Shown: positions 17,641 through 26,301 of the stretch, in pieces
Layout of the letters: each line of letters starts with the position of its first letter
Position numbering within the stretch: the stretch's first letter is position 1
Source of the DNA: Flavobacterium silvaticum
GTDB lineage: Bacteria; Bacteroidota; Bacteroidia; Flavobacteriales; Flavobacteriaceae
Length of the DNA stretch: 64,000 nt
NCBI RefSeq assembly: GCF_012911565.1
Contig: NZ_JAAMPU010000102.1
Coordinates: forward strand, 1-64,000
Direction: 5' to 3'
The notes under the pieces: generated by a model
Database searches by the model: none
What the model saw: only the letters and a program-made list of their open reading frames with translations
What the model was told of the DNA's origin: nothing
Program-made: the position numbers and the translations under genes

Positions 17641-17660
17641 GCGCCTCGGGCGCTTTTTTA
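17641..17660 (+). terminator. Short GC-rich terminator
   Basis: GCGCC at 17641-17645 pairs with GGCGC at 17649-17653 around a TCG loop, followed by six T residues. Confidence 0.7.
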
Positions 17661-17709
17661 TTCTATAGGAACGGTGTTTGCTAATGGCGCGCCGCAAAAT
17701 TATTTCCGA

Positions 17710-18171
17710 ATGAAACAGTACCTTTTACTATTCCTTTTTTTGATTTGCGGCTTTGGTGTTTTTAGCCAGGCTCCGGCCGCAGTCACTAGTTCACCCAAGA
17801 CTTCTCAGGATACGATTAAGAAGAATGCCGTCATTGCAGACAGTCTGAAACTCGTTTCCAACTTAAAATTGAAACCTTTCAAAAAAAATGCGCATGCTTC
17901 GTATTACGCAGAAAGATTCAACGGGAGACGTACCGCAAGCGGAAGAAAGTTCGACAACAACAAATACACGGCAGCACACAGGAAATTGCCTTTTGGAACT
18001 AAAATTAAGGTGACGAATGAAGCGAATGGTAAATCGGTCATAGTAGAAGTCACTGATCGTGGGCCTTTTACCCGCGGACGCGATATTGACCTTACAAAAA
18101 AAGCCTTTATGGAAATTGCCGGAAAAGGTTGGGGCGGTGCGCTCAAAGTAACTATTGAGATTATCCAATGA
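17710..18171 (+). CDS. RlpA-like septal ring lytic transglycosylase family protein (exported)
   Basis: This 153-aa protein begins at the ATG at 17710 (MKQYLLLFLFLICGFGVFSQ, a signal peptide); an upstream GTG in frame is rejected. After a short linker a double-psi beta-barrel occupies about 70-150: ASYYAERFNGRRTASG, YTAAHRKLPFGTKIKVTN, VEVTDRGPFTRGRDIDLTKKAF. The RlpA family cleaves denuded glycan strands at the septum. The conserved Glu/Asp positions (YAERF...DRGP) are retained. No SPOR domain is present. It overlaps the next gene, a second RlpA-like protein, by 4 bp, pointing to a tandem duplication. Confidence 0.88.
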   Translation: MKQYLLLFLFLICGFGVFSQAPAAVTSSPKTSQDTIKKNAVIADSLKLVSNLKLKPFKKNAHASYYAERFNGRRTASGRKFDNNKYTAAHRKLPFGTKIKVTNEANGKSVIVEVTDRGPFTRGRDIDLTKKAFMEIAGKGWGGALKVTIEIIQ

Positions 18172-18548
18172 AGAAAGTTTCCGTTGTCATCGTTTTTATC
18201 ATAGCTTTGGTTGCTGCTTCGTGTTCGTCTTCGAAAAATGCTTCGGCAAGTATGTATAAACGACATGCAGAAGCCTCATATTACGCAGATATGTTCAACG
18301 GACGCAAAACGGCAAACGGAGAACGCTTCAGTAATAACGATTTGACCGCGGCTCACAGAAAGTTGCCCTTCGGAACCAAAGTAAAAGTGACCAATGTAGC
18401 CAATGGCGAATCGGTCATCGTAAAAATAAACGACCGCGGCCCGCAAAAGAAAAGCCGCGAAATAGATTTGTCAAAGCGTGCGTTCATGTCTATTGCAGAC
18501 AATAAAAACCACGGCACGCTGACGGTAAATCTCGAAGTTATCCGATAA
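18168..18548 (+). CDS. Second RlpA-like protein (lipoprotein)
   Basis: This 126-aa paralog of the preceding gene is a lipoprotein (lipobox VAASC, then Ser-rich) instead of a free exported protein. The barrel keeps ASYYADMFNGRKTANG, LTAAHRKLPFGTKVKVTN and VKINDRGPQKKSREIDLSKRAF. It is nearly all DPBB domain, with no SPOR domain. The 4-bp overlap (ATGA) means both paralogs are made from one mRNA, one soluble in the periplasm and one membrane-anchored. Canonical RlpA is a lipoprotein, so this copy is nearer the classic arrangement though shorter. Confidence 0.88.
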   Translation: MKKVSVVIVFIIALVAASCSSSKNASASMYKRHAEASYYADMFNGRKTANGERFSNNDLTAAHRKLPFGTKVKVTNVANGESVIVKINDRGPQKKSREIDLSKRAFMSIADNKNHGTLTVNLEVIR

Positions 18549-18597
18549 GGATCGACTATTCCTCTACATCGATTTCGGAACATTAACAAAACATTAA

Positions 18598-18639
18598 AGT
18601 TCGGTAAACGCCGAACCAACCGAACTAATCCTAATTTTG
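18598..18639 (+). promoter_or_regulatory. Promoter and putative operator of the GbsR-RND efflux operon
   Basis: An exact -7 element TAATTTTG (18632-18639) lies 17 bp before the regulator ATG. Directly upstream AGTTCGG (18598-18604) and CCGAACT (18620-18626) form a 7-bp inverted repeat with a 15-bp gap. A further CCGAAC at 18611-18616 also pairs with the left arm. The sites cover the -33 to -12 region, so a bound repressor would block RNA polymerase. Binding by the adjacent GbsR/MarR protein is inferred. Confidence 0.6.
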
Positions 18640-18656
18640 GACTTCAATTTTTTATA

Positions 18657-19148
18657 ATGGAGCTGGAGAAGGAAAAGGCGGAATTGATTGAAATGTTCGG
18701 AGTGCATTTCGAGCGGCTGTATCATTTGCCGCCGTTGGCATCCCGGATATTGGGCATCCTGATTTTAGACGGATTCAACAACGGGATTACATTTGAGGAA
18801 TTGGTAGAAAGGACGCATTCGAGCAAGAGTTCCGTATCGACCAATATTCAACTGTTGCTCAAAATGGGCAAGATCAATTATTATACGGTGGCCGGTGACC
18901 GCAGGAAATTTTTCAAGCCGTCGCCTTTTAGTGAAAGATTGGATAATTATCTGAAAATCATAAATTTTGAAAAAAAGATAATAGAGCGAATGATCAATTA
19001 CCGCAAAGAAACTTCTACGGGAGCGCTGGAAATCCTGGATCTGAAGAATATCGTAGCCTACCAGCAACACGTTCTCGACGCGGAAAAAATGCTGTATCGC
19101 ACGATTGAAAAATTCCGAGAAATCGAACAGACAAATAAAAATCAATAA
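18657..19148 (+). CDS. GbsR/MarR-family transcriptional regulator
   Basis: This 163-aa protein is a winged-helix regulator of the GbsR type: helix LASRILGILILDG, recognition region ITFEELVERTHSSKSSVSTNIQ (about 43-64), wing MGKINYYTVAGDRRKFFKP, and a C-terminal helical dimerisation part. Family members repress neighbouring operons and release DNA on binding small molecules. It lies 16 bp before the efflux adaptor gene and has a palindromic site in its own promoter, so autoregulation and control of the RND pump are likely. The inducer is unknown. Confidence 0.85.
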   Translation: MELEKEKAELIEMFGVHFERLYHLPPLASRILGILILDGFNNGITFEELVERTHSSKSSVSTNIQLLLKMGKINYYTVAGDRRKFFKPSPFSERLDNYLKIINFEKKIIERMINYRKETSTGALEILDLKNIVAYQQHVLDAEKMLYRTIEKFREIEQTNKNQ

Positions 19149-19164
19149 CCTTAAATAGATACCA

Positions 19165-20289
19165 ATGAAGAATGCCTATCTGCTGTCAGTAACCGCATCG
19201 TTGCTTTTCCTTTCTTGCGGCAAAAAAGAAGAACAGGCGCCGCCACCTGCGGGTCCAATGCCTTTTCCGGTCCAGACTATAGCACACCAGGATGCGACCA
19301 TTTATCAGGAATATACGGCTAACCTTGAAGGCCGGCAGAACGTTGAGATACGGCCTAAAGTAAGTGGCTTTATCCAGAAAACGTTCGTAGATGAAGGCCA
19401 ACAGGTTAAAAAAGGGCAGCTTTTATTTCAACTGGAAACCAATACGCTTTCACAGGATGCCGCTGCTGCAAAGGCTGCCGTAAATGCCGCACAGGTTGAA
19501 GTGGATCGTTTGGCGCCACTTGTCCAACGCAATATCATCAGTAATGTTCAATTGGAAACGGCTAAGGCGAAACTTTCCCAGGCCAAAAGCAATTACGGCA
19601 GTATTGCAGCCAACATTGGTTATGGCAGGATAACTTCACCGGCCGATGGTGTAATAGGAAGCCTTCCGTATAAAAACGGAACACTTGTAAGCGCTACGAG
19701 TGAAAAGCCGTTGACAACCGTTTCTGACAGCCGCGATATGCGGGCTTATTTTTCGCTCAATGAAAAGCAGATGATTGACTTTTCCAAAACCTTCAAAGGC
19801 GCGACACTTGCCAATAAATTGAAAAATGTGCCGAGCGTGGAATTGTTGCTTGCAGATAATTCGGTGTACGATCAAAAAGGCAAAATCGAAACCATCAACG
19901 GGCTTGTAGATCCACAAACGGGAACAACCCAGTTCCGTGCGGAATTCCCAAATCCGGAAGCTGTTTTGAGAAGTGGCGGAACCGGAACCGTACGTTTGCC
20001 GGTTGTCCAGAAAAACGTAATTGTGGTTCCTCAAAATGCGGTCATCGACATGCAAGGCAAACAGCTGGTTTATGTTTTGGGTGAAGGCAATAAAGTCAAA
20101 TCGCGCATCATTAAAACCAACGGAACTTCCGGCCTTGATTTTATTGTTACCGACGGATTGAAAGACGGGGAACAAATCGTGGTAGAAGGTGCTTCTAAAA
20201 TGAAGGACGATATGCAGATTGCGCCTCAGCAGAGACAAGCCGAAACCAATTCCGCTGCAAAAGACACCGCAGCCCAACCCGCCAAATAA
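19165..20289 (+). CDS. RND efflux periplasmic adaptor (AcrA/MexA-like)
   Basis: This 374-aa lipoprotein (lipobox LFLSC near residue 18) is the membrane-fusion subunit linking the inner-membrane pump to the outer-membrane channel. Domains in order: beta-barrel/lipoyl start (EYTANLEGRQNVEIRPKVSGFI, about 48-70), an alpha-hairpin rich in Ala/Gln (about 98-150), the second lipoyl half (YGRITSPADGVIGSL), a beta-barrel and a membrane-proximal domain (VPQNAVIDMQGKQLVYVL). It is gene two of the regulator-adaptor-pump-channel operon, with a 6-bp gap to the pump gene. Cargo cannot be told from sequence. Confidence 0.93.
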   Translation: MKNAYLLSVTASLLFLSCGKKEEQAPPPAGPMPFPVQTIAHQDATIYQEYTANLEGRQNVEIRPKVSGFIQKTFVDEGQQVKKGQLLFQLETNTLSQDAAAAKAAVNAAQVEVDRLAPLVQRNIISNVQLETAKAKLSQAKSNYGSIAANIGYGRITSPADGVIGSLPYKNGTLVSATSEKPLTTVSDSRDMRAYFSLNEKQMIDFSKTFKGATLANKLKNVPSVELLLADNSVYDQKGKIETINGLVDPQTGTTQFRAEFPNPEAVLRSGGTGTVRLPVVQKNVIVVPQNAVIDMQGKQLVYVLGEGNKVKSRIIKTNGTSGLDFIVTDGLKDGEQIVVEGASKMKDDMQIAPQQRQAETNSAAKDTAAQPAK

Positions 20290-20295
20290 GAATTT

Positions 20296-23200
20296 ATGTT
20301 TAAAATATTCATAGAACGTCCGGTACTTTCAACGGTCATCTCCATCCTGATTACCATTCTTGGTATTTTGGGATTGACGTCTTTGCCGATTGAACAATAT
20401 CCGGAAATCGCGCCACCAACGGTTCAGGTGACGGCGACCTATACAGGAGCGAATGCAGAAACGGTACTGAACAGTGTCGTGATTCCGCTCGAAGAAGAAA
20501 TTAACGGTGTCGAAGGAATGACATACATGACATCGTCAGCTGCAAACGACGGATCGGCAAAAATCACGGTATTTTTCGAATTGGGCATCAATGCCGATAT
20601 CGCAGCCGTAAACGTCCAGAACCGCGTGGCACGTGCAACGAGTAAGCTGCCACAGGCCGTTGTGCAGACCGGTGTAACGACATTGAAAAGCCAGACATCG
20701 GCACTCATGTTCCTGTCGCTCTATTCTGAAAATCCGGAATACGATGGGACTTTTGTCCAGAACTACGCCAAGATCAATCTTGTTCCGCAATTACAGCGTG
20801 TAAAAGGTGTCGGACAGGTAAACGTATTCGGGGCCAAGGATTATTCAATGCGTATCTGGATCGACCCGGAAAAAATGGCCGCTTATAAAATAGCGCCAAA
20901 AGATGTACAGGCGGCACTTCAGGAGCAAAACGTAGAAGCCGCGCCGGGTAAATTCGGGGAAAATGCAAAAGGAGTCTACGAATACGTGATCAAATATAAA
21001 GGGCGTTTGTCAAAGACCGAAGATTATGAAAACATCGTCATCAAGTCTGACGGGAACGGAAATTTTGTCCACCTGCGTGATGTAGCTACAGTCGAACTCG
21101 GCGCTTTCAACTATGGGGCGAAGAACTTCGGTATGGGTAAAGAAGGTGTTGCCGTGGGTATTTTCCAGACATCGGGTTCAAATGCCAACGACATCATCGA
21201 GGAAACCATGAGCATCCTTAGCGAAGCCCAGAAGAATTTCCCCGACGGAATCAAATATGTCGTTCCGTTCAACACCAAAACCTTCCTCGACGCATCGATC
21301 GAAAAGGTAATCTCGACATTGATCGAAGCGTTCATACTGGTATTCATCGTTGTATTCCTGTTCCTTCAGGATTTCCGGTCAACATTGATCCCTGCCATCG
21401 CAGTTCCCGTGGCCATCGTGGGAACGTTCTTCTTTTTGAATGTGTTCGGGTTTTCCATAAACCTGCTTACCCTGTTTGCACTGGTACTCGCGATTGGTAT
21501 TGTGGTCGATGACGCGATTGTGGTTGTAGAAGCCGTCCATGCCAAACTCGACGAAGGGGAAAAATCGGCTAAAAAAGCGACTTTGTCAGCCATGAGCGAA
21601 ATCACGGGTGCCATCATCTCGATTACGCTTGTCATGGCGGCGGTATTCATTCCGGTGACTTTCCTACAAGGGCCTTCCGGGGTTTTCTATACCCAATTTG
21701 CGATAACGCTTGCGGTTGCCATCTTGATTTCGGCCGTAAATGCATTGACGCTGAGTCCGGCTCTTTGTGCACTGTTCTTAAAGCCACACGATGAATCGGA
21801 ACACCATAAAAAGAAAAATTTCAAAGACAGGTTCTTTATCGCTTTCAACGCAGGCTTTGACCGTATGAATGCGAAATATGTCAAGTCGCTTCGTTTCCTT
21901 GGAGCCAAAAAATGGATTACGGCTGCGGCACTTCTGGTTTTCGTTGGAATTATAGTAGTCTTATTCAGAAGCACACCAACCGGATTCATCCCGAACGAAG
22001 ACCGTGGAATCATCATGGCCGATGTCACATTGCCTCCCGGAACTACGCTGGAGCAGACGCAATTGACCGTAAACAAGCTGGATTCGATTCTCGTTTCCAT
22101 GCCTTTGGTAGAGGAACGGATGAGCGTTGTCGGATTCAGTTTGCTCAACGGTGTCAACGGTGGATCTTATGCGTTTAGCGTCATCAAATTAAAGGATTGG
22201 AAAGACCGTAAGGAAGCCAATCAAAGTGTGGATGCGATAGTAGGTGAATTGTTTGCAAGGACAGCCGGTTTCAAAGACGCCAAAGTATTGTTCTTCACGC
22301 CTCCAAGCGTCCAGGGCTTTGGTACGGCCGACGGTTTCGAACTCAAGCTCCAGGACAAAGGAGACGATAGCTGGCAACAGGTGAGCCAGGTTACGGGGGA
22401 ATTCCTCGGGGCCTTGAACCAACGTCCGGAAATCCAGTACGCGATGACGAACTTCAACCCGAATTTCCCTCAGTACAAAATGGATATCAATGTGGAGAAA
22501 GTCAAGGATGCGGGCGTTTCCGTTTCCGATATCTTCAATACCATGCAAGGATATTACGGAGGTTTGTATACAACAGATTTCAACAGATTCGGAAAACAGT
22601 TCCGTGTCATGATCCAGTCAAAACCGGAAGACCGTGCCGATGAAAACTCAATCAACAACATCTACATCAGGAACGCCGCCGGACAACAGGTCGCTATCAG
22701 CCAGTTCATCACCTTAAGCCGTATCTACGGACCTGAAGCCGTTGCCCGTTTCAACATGTTGAAGGCAGTGAACATCAATGGTAAGGCAAAACCCGGATTC
22801 AGTTCGGGTGATGCAATCAAGGCCGTCCAGGAAGTCGCAGCGCAGCATTTGCCTAAGACATACGGTTATGAATTCTCCGGAATGACACGTGAGGAAATCA
22901 TAGCCGGAAACCAGGCCGCGGGAGTGTTTTTGCTGAGTCTTATTTTCGTTTATTTCCTACTGTCGGCACAATATGAAAGCTATCTTATTCCGTTGGCGGT
23001 CATCCTGTCACTGCCGGTTGGGGTTGCCGGAGCAATCGGTTTCGTGAAACTCGCCGGATTGGAAAACAATATTTATTTCCAGGTGGCACTCATCATGCTT
23101 ATCGGTTTGCTTGCCAAAAACGCCATCCTTATCGTGGAATTCGCCATGCAGAGACGACGGCACGGAATGGAAATCGTACAGGCGGCTATTGAAGGAGCCA

Positions 23201-23472
23201 AAGCGCGTCTTCGCCCGATTTTGATGACATCGCTCGCCTTTATCTTTGGATTGATGCCACTTGCCTTTTCGTCGGGCGTGGGAGCCGTCGGAAATAAATC
23301 GATTGGGATGGGTGCTGTTGGCGGAATGCTTGTCGGAACTGTTTTCGGAGTATTCGTGATCCCTGTGCTTTATGTCATCTTTGAAAGTCTGCAGGAACGT
23401 ATTTCCGGAAGGCCGCACGACAGGAATGAAGAATCTGAATCTGAAGAAAATCTAAACGCGACCCAATCATGA
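20296..23472 (+). CDS. RND efflux permease (AcrB/HAE1-like)
   Basis: This 1058-aa pump of the hydrophobe/amphiphile efflux type uses the proton gradient to expel drugs, detergents or metabolites. It starts MFKIFIERPVLSTVISILI as typical AcrB does, has 12 membrane helices and two large periplasmic loops. TM4 carries the proton-relay pair in GIVVDDAIVVVEAV, and a matching Lys lies in TM10 (GLLAKNAILIVEFA). Full length with no frameshift. It overlaps the channel gene by 4 bp. The adaptor upstream and OprM-like channel downstream complete a tripartite system. Confidence 0.96.
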   Translation: MFKIFIERPVLSTVISILITILGILGLTSLPIEQYPEIAPPTVQVTATYTGANAETVLNSVVIPLEEEINGVEGMTYMTSSAANDGSAKITVFFELGINADIAAVNVQNRVARATSKLPQAVVQTGVTTLKSQTSALMFLSLYSENPEYDGTFVQNYAKINLVPQLQRVKGVGQVNVFGAKDYSMRIWIDPEKMAAYKIAPKDVQAALQEQNVEAAPGKFGENAKGVYEYVIKYKGRLSKTEDYENIVIKSDGNGNFVHLRDVATVELGAFNYGAKNFGMGKEGVAVGIFQTSGSNANDIIEETMSILSEAQKNFPDGIKYVVPFNTKTFLDASIEKVISTLIEAFILVFIVVFLFLQDFRSTLIPAIAVPVAIVGTFFFLNVFGFSINLLTLFALVLAIGIVVDDAIVVVEAVHAKLDEGEKSAKKATLSAMSEITGAIISITLVMAAVFIPVTFLQGPSGVFYTQFAITLAVAILISAVNALTLSPALCALFLKPHDESEHHKKKNFKDRFFIAFNAGFDRMNAKYVKSLRFLGAKKWITAAALLVFVGIIVVLFRSTPTGFIPNEDRGIIMADVTLPPGTTLEQTQLTVNKLDSILVSMPLVEERMSVVGFSLLNGVNGGSYAFSVIKLKDWKDRKEANQSVDAIVGELFARTAGFKDAKVLFFTPPSVQGFGTADGFELKLQDKGDDSWQQVSQVTGEFLGALNQRPEIQYAMTNFNPNFPQYKMDINVEKVKDAGVSVSDIFNTMQGYYGGLYTTDFNRFGKQFRVMIQSKPEDRADENSINNIYIRNAAGQQVAISQFITLSRIYGPEAVARFNMLKAVNINGKAKPGFSSGDAIKAVQEVAAQHLPKTYGYEFSGMTREEIIAGNQAAGVFLLSLIFVYFLLSAQYESYLIPLAVILSLPVGVAGAIGFVKLAGLENNIYFQVALIMLIGLLAKNAILIVEFAMQRRRHGMEIVQAAIEGAKARLRPILMTSLAFIFGLMPLAFSSGVGAVGNKSIGMGAVGGMLVGTVFGVFVIPVLYVIFESLQERISGRPHDRNEESESEENLNATQS

Positions 23473-24869
23473 AAAGACATATCAGCAAAATAACCCTTGT
23501 CGTTATTGCAGCCGCGCTCACGCAATCGTGTTTTGTGGCCAAGAATTACGATAGGCCACAAGTCCAGACCGATAATTTGTACCGCCCTGAAAACCAATCA
23601 CAAGATACTACTTCGATTGCCGATTTGAGCTGGGATAAATTATTCACTGATCCAATCCTTCAAGGTCATATCAAAAAAGGTATCCAGAACAACCTTGACA
23701 TGCGTATCGCTTTGCAGAATATCGCAGCTGCCGAAGCCAATTTCAAACAAGGAAAAGCAGGTTATTTCCCGAGCTTAAGTGCAGGAACGGACTGGACGCA
23801 CCAACAGCTTTCCAAGCAAAGCCAGCTAGGTGCTTTTCTTCCGGACAGATCTGTAGATCAATACCAGATTACGGGAAGCCTGTCATGGGAAGCTGACATT
23901 TGGGGTAAAATCAGGAGTACAAAACGCTCAGCACAGGCACAATTACTGCAAACCACTGCGGCAAGACAGGCTATACAGACACAGGTCGTTTCCGGCGTAG
24001 CATCAATGTATTTCCAACTTATGGCTTTGGATGCGCAACTTCGCGTCATCGATTCTACTTTGGATAACCGTGTCAAAAGCGTAGATGTAATCCGGTCACT
24101 AAAAGATGGAGGCGAAACCAATGAGGTCGGGGTCAAGCAGACCGAAGCTCAGCTATATGCAACCCAAGTGCTGGCAGAAGACATCAAAAGCAATATCATC
24201 CTGTTGGAAAATTCACTCAGCATCCTGCTCGGCAATACACCGGGTAAAATTGAACGCAGCGTTTTCGAAAACCAGAAAGTAGCTGCAGAAATCAAGCTTG
24301 GCGTACCCATGTTACTCTTGAGTAAACGGCCAGACGTCATGGCCTCCGAATACAATCTGGTGAATTATTTTGAGATGACGAATGTGGCCCGGAGTAATTT
24401 TTATCCCTCATTTAAAATCACCGGGACAGGCGGATTCCAAAGTATCGATATCAACCAACTGTTAAGCAGCACGGCACTTTTTGCCAATGTAGTTACCGGA
24501 TTGACCCAACCTATTTTCAACCAGCGAAAGATCAAGTCTTCTTATGAAGTGGCCAAAGCGAACCAGGAAAAAGCATACCTGCAATTCCAACAGTCATTGC
24601 TTACGGCTGGGCGTGAAGTTTCCGATGCTTTGCAACAATACCGCAACGAGACCACCAAATTGGACATACGCGCCAAACAGGTTGATGCGTTACGCCAGGC
24701 GGCCAACTTTTCTGATGAATTGCTCCAGTACGGATTGGTGAATTATCTGGAAGTATTGACGGCAAAAGACCAGGCGCTCAATACGCAATTGGACTACATA
24801 GACAACCAATACCAGCAGTATAATTCAATTATCTTGCTTTACAAAGCCCTTGGTGGCGGATGGCAATAA
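23469..24869 (+). CDS. Outer-membrane efflux channel (OprM/NodT-type TolC family)
   Basis: This 466-aa outer-membrane lipoprotein (lipobox LTQSC near residue 21) is the exit duct of the RND system. Two repeated halves of the OEP family are seen: NLDMRIALQNIAAAEANFKQGKAGYFPSL (about 77-105) and NYFEMTNVARSNFYPSFKITG (about 298-318), each with long periplasmic helices and short barrel strands. The C-terminus ends LYKALGGGWQ, typical for the NodT subgroup. It overlaps the pump gene by 4 bp and is followed by a strong terminator that ends the operon. Confidence 0.94.
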   Translation: MKRHISKITLVVIAAALTQSCFVAKNYDRPQVQTDNLYRPENQSQDTTSIADLSWDKLFTDPILQGHIKKGIQNNLDMRIALQNIAAAEANFKQGKAGYFPSLSAGTDWTHQQLSKQSQLGAFLPDRSVDQYQITGSLSWEADIWGKIRSTKRSAQAQLLQTTAARQAIQTQVVSGVASMYFQLMALDAQLRVIDSTLDNRVKSVDVIRSLKDGGETNEVGVKQTEAQLYATQVLAEDIKSNIILLENSLSILLGNTPGKIERSVFENQKVAAEIKLGVPMLLLSKRPDVMASEYNLVNYFEMTNVARSNFYPSFKITGTGGFQSIDINQLLSSTALFANVVTGLTQPIFNQRKIKSSYEVAKANQEKAYLQFQQSLLTAGREVSDALQQYRNETTKLDIRAKQVDALRQAANFSDELLQYGLVNYLEVLTAKDQALNTQLDYIDNQYQQYNSIILLYKALGGGWQ

Positions 24870-24883
24870 GTGTCTGATTTAAA

Positions 24884-24921
24884 TTAAAAAAAAGCCGTCG
24901 TTTTCCGCGATGGCTTTTTTT
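24884..24921. terminator. Bidirectional terminator between efflux operon and esterase
   Basis: AAAAAAAGCC at 24884-24893 pairs with GGCTTTTTTT at 24912-24921, extended by GTCG/CGAT. It ends the plus-strand efflux operon. On the minus strand it reaches the last two bases of the esterase gene (24920-24921). Confidence 0.85.
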
Positions 24922-25834
24922 AATGGCAGAAATCGTAGGCACTTGACAATTCGTTGCTTTTTCCGGTCTGGATTATATCATGCGTCATGAGTCTTTCTCC
25001 TGAAAGAACTTTGTTCATAAACGCAAGAATACGCTGAGGTTCTTTTTCGATAACAAAGCCGCTATATTCGTGACCGCCGCCGCAATAGGTGTAAAGCGCG
25101 CCAGAACCTTCGAGTTCACCAATTCTACCAAATATACTGTAAGATCCAAAAAGCATCAGCCAACCGCTTGATCCCGGCGGGCAATAATGATGGGCAGCGG
25201 TAGCATAAGGAACGGTTTTGTCACCGTTTCCGTGATACAGGAGCATGGGAACTAAATTATCTTGTGTAATCAGGTTCAGATCCATAATAGCTCCTGCGCC
25301 TGAAATCAGCCCGGCATATTTAAAAGTATCAGGAAGATTGTTCGGGTACAGGCTCATGGATTTCCTGTCCCAATAAGCGGCGTGTAGTAGTGCTTCGGCT
25401 CCCGCGCTGATTCCGGAGACGAAAATCTTTGAAGCATCTATCCCGAATTTGTCCTTGTTTTTCAAGAAATAAGAGGTTGCAAGCCAGATATCATTAGCCC
25501 CGAACTGGAACGCCTTTACTTTTTCGGTCAATTGTCCGTCGCAACTGAACTTTTTATTTTTCATGTACAGCGTATAGGAAATGGTCGCGGCCGCATATCC
25601 GTTTTGAGCGAGGTATTTACAGAAATCATAACCGGATTGACGTTCGCCTCCCGAAAATCCGCCACCGTGTACATGTATTATCAATGGAATCGGTTCCTTT
25701 GGCATCTTTTCCGGAAGAAATAAATCGAGCTCAAGTTTGAGCGTATCGTTTGCGAAATATGTTAGTGTCTGTTGTTTTTGTGCCGATGCCGAAAGCGCAA
25801 CGAACAGCAATCCTAAAAAAAGTTTTTTCATCAC
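24920..25834 (-). CDS. Exported alpha/beta-hydrolase (esterase/lipase-like)
   Basis: This 304-aa protein has a signal peptide (MMKKLFLGLLFVALSASAQ) and an alpha/beta-hydrolase domain of the hormone-sensitive lipase/carboxylesterase type. The oxyanion motif HGGGFSGG lies at about 56-63, nucleophile S143 in GISAG, likely acid D205 (GNGDKTVPY) and H255 (GGGHEYSG). It should hydrolyse esters in the periplasm or at the surface; the substrate is unknown. It is the last gene of a four-gene minus-strand cluster (CYTH, YpdA, GldH-like, this), 2 bp after the previous stop. Confidence 0.85.
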   Translation of the reverse strand: MMKKLFLGLLFVALSASAQKQQTLTYFANDTLKLELDLFLPEKMPKEPIPLIIHVHGGGFSGGERQSGYDFCKYLAQNGYAAATISYTLYMKNKKFSCDGQLTEKVKAFQFGANDIWLATSYFLKNKDKFGIDASKIFVSGISAGAEALLHAAYWDRKSMSLYPNNLPDTFKYAGLISGAGAIMDLNLITQDNLVPMLLYHGNGDKTVPYATAAHHYCPPGSSGWLMLFGSYSIFGRIGELEGSGALYTYCGGGHEYSGFVIEKEPQRILAFMNKVLSGERLMTHDIIQTGKSNELSSAYDFCH

Positions 25835-25836
25835 CG

Positions 25837-26301
25837 TTATTTTTTTGCCGAAACCTTGAGGCCGACGCTTAGGATATTCGGAAGGTAAGAAGCCCCAAAA
25901 TCATTTACGATTTTTACTTCGTAATGTCCGGGCTGTAATGCTTTTGGTGGTTGGATGACATGCCACAAATCGCAATAATCACCGGAACAATCACCTGTTT
26001 CTTTTCCGTCTGAATCTTTGATTTCTATGGTGACATTGTCTTTTTCGATATGGCCATCTGGATATTTGAGTTCAAGGATCAACGGCACTTTCGCGAATTG
26101 ATAATCGTAGATATGGCTGAAGAAAATATCGAACGAATAAACTCCGGTTTTTTCGATGTCGACCGAAAAATCAAGTGATTTATCCTTTTGCCATCTGTTG
26201 TTCTCGAAGCTGTCGACTTTTTCATTGAACACGGCATTCCCGTCGCAACCGAAAATAGTAAGTGAAAAAACCGAAACCAAAAGCATAAGTATTGTTCTCA
26301 T
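25837..26301 (-). CDS. GldH-like lipoprotein
   Basis: This 154-aa lipoprotein (MRTILMLLVSVFSLTIFGC, Cys19) is followed by a beta-rich domain. Its layout recalls the gliding-motility lipoprotein GldH: VFNE early, then W-KD before a strand (RWQKDKSLDFSVDI), then DYQFAKVPLILELKYPDG, and a terminal GLKVSAKK. The match is by architecture and short motifs only. An extra Cys pair (GDCSGDYCDLWH) is not something I recall from GldH. It overlaps ypdA by 4 bp and precedes the esterase by 2 bp. It may be a paralog with a different role. Confidence 0.5.
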   Translation of the reverse strand: MRTILMLLVSVFSLTIFGCDGNAVFNEKVDSFENNRWQKDKSLDFSVDIEKTGVYSFDIFFSHIYDYQFAKVPLILELKYPDGHIEKDNVTIEIKDSDGKETGDCSGDYCDLWHVIQPPKALQPGHYEVKIVNDFGASYLPNILSVGLKVSAKK

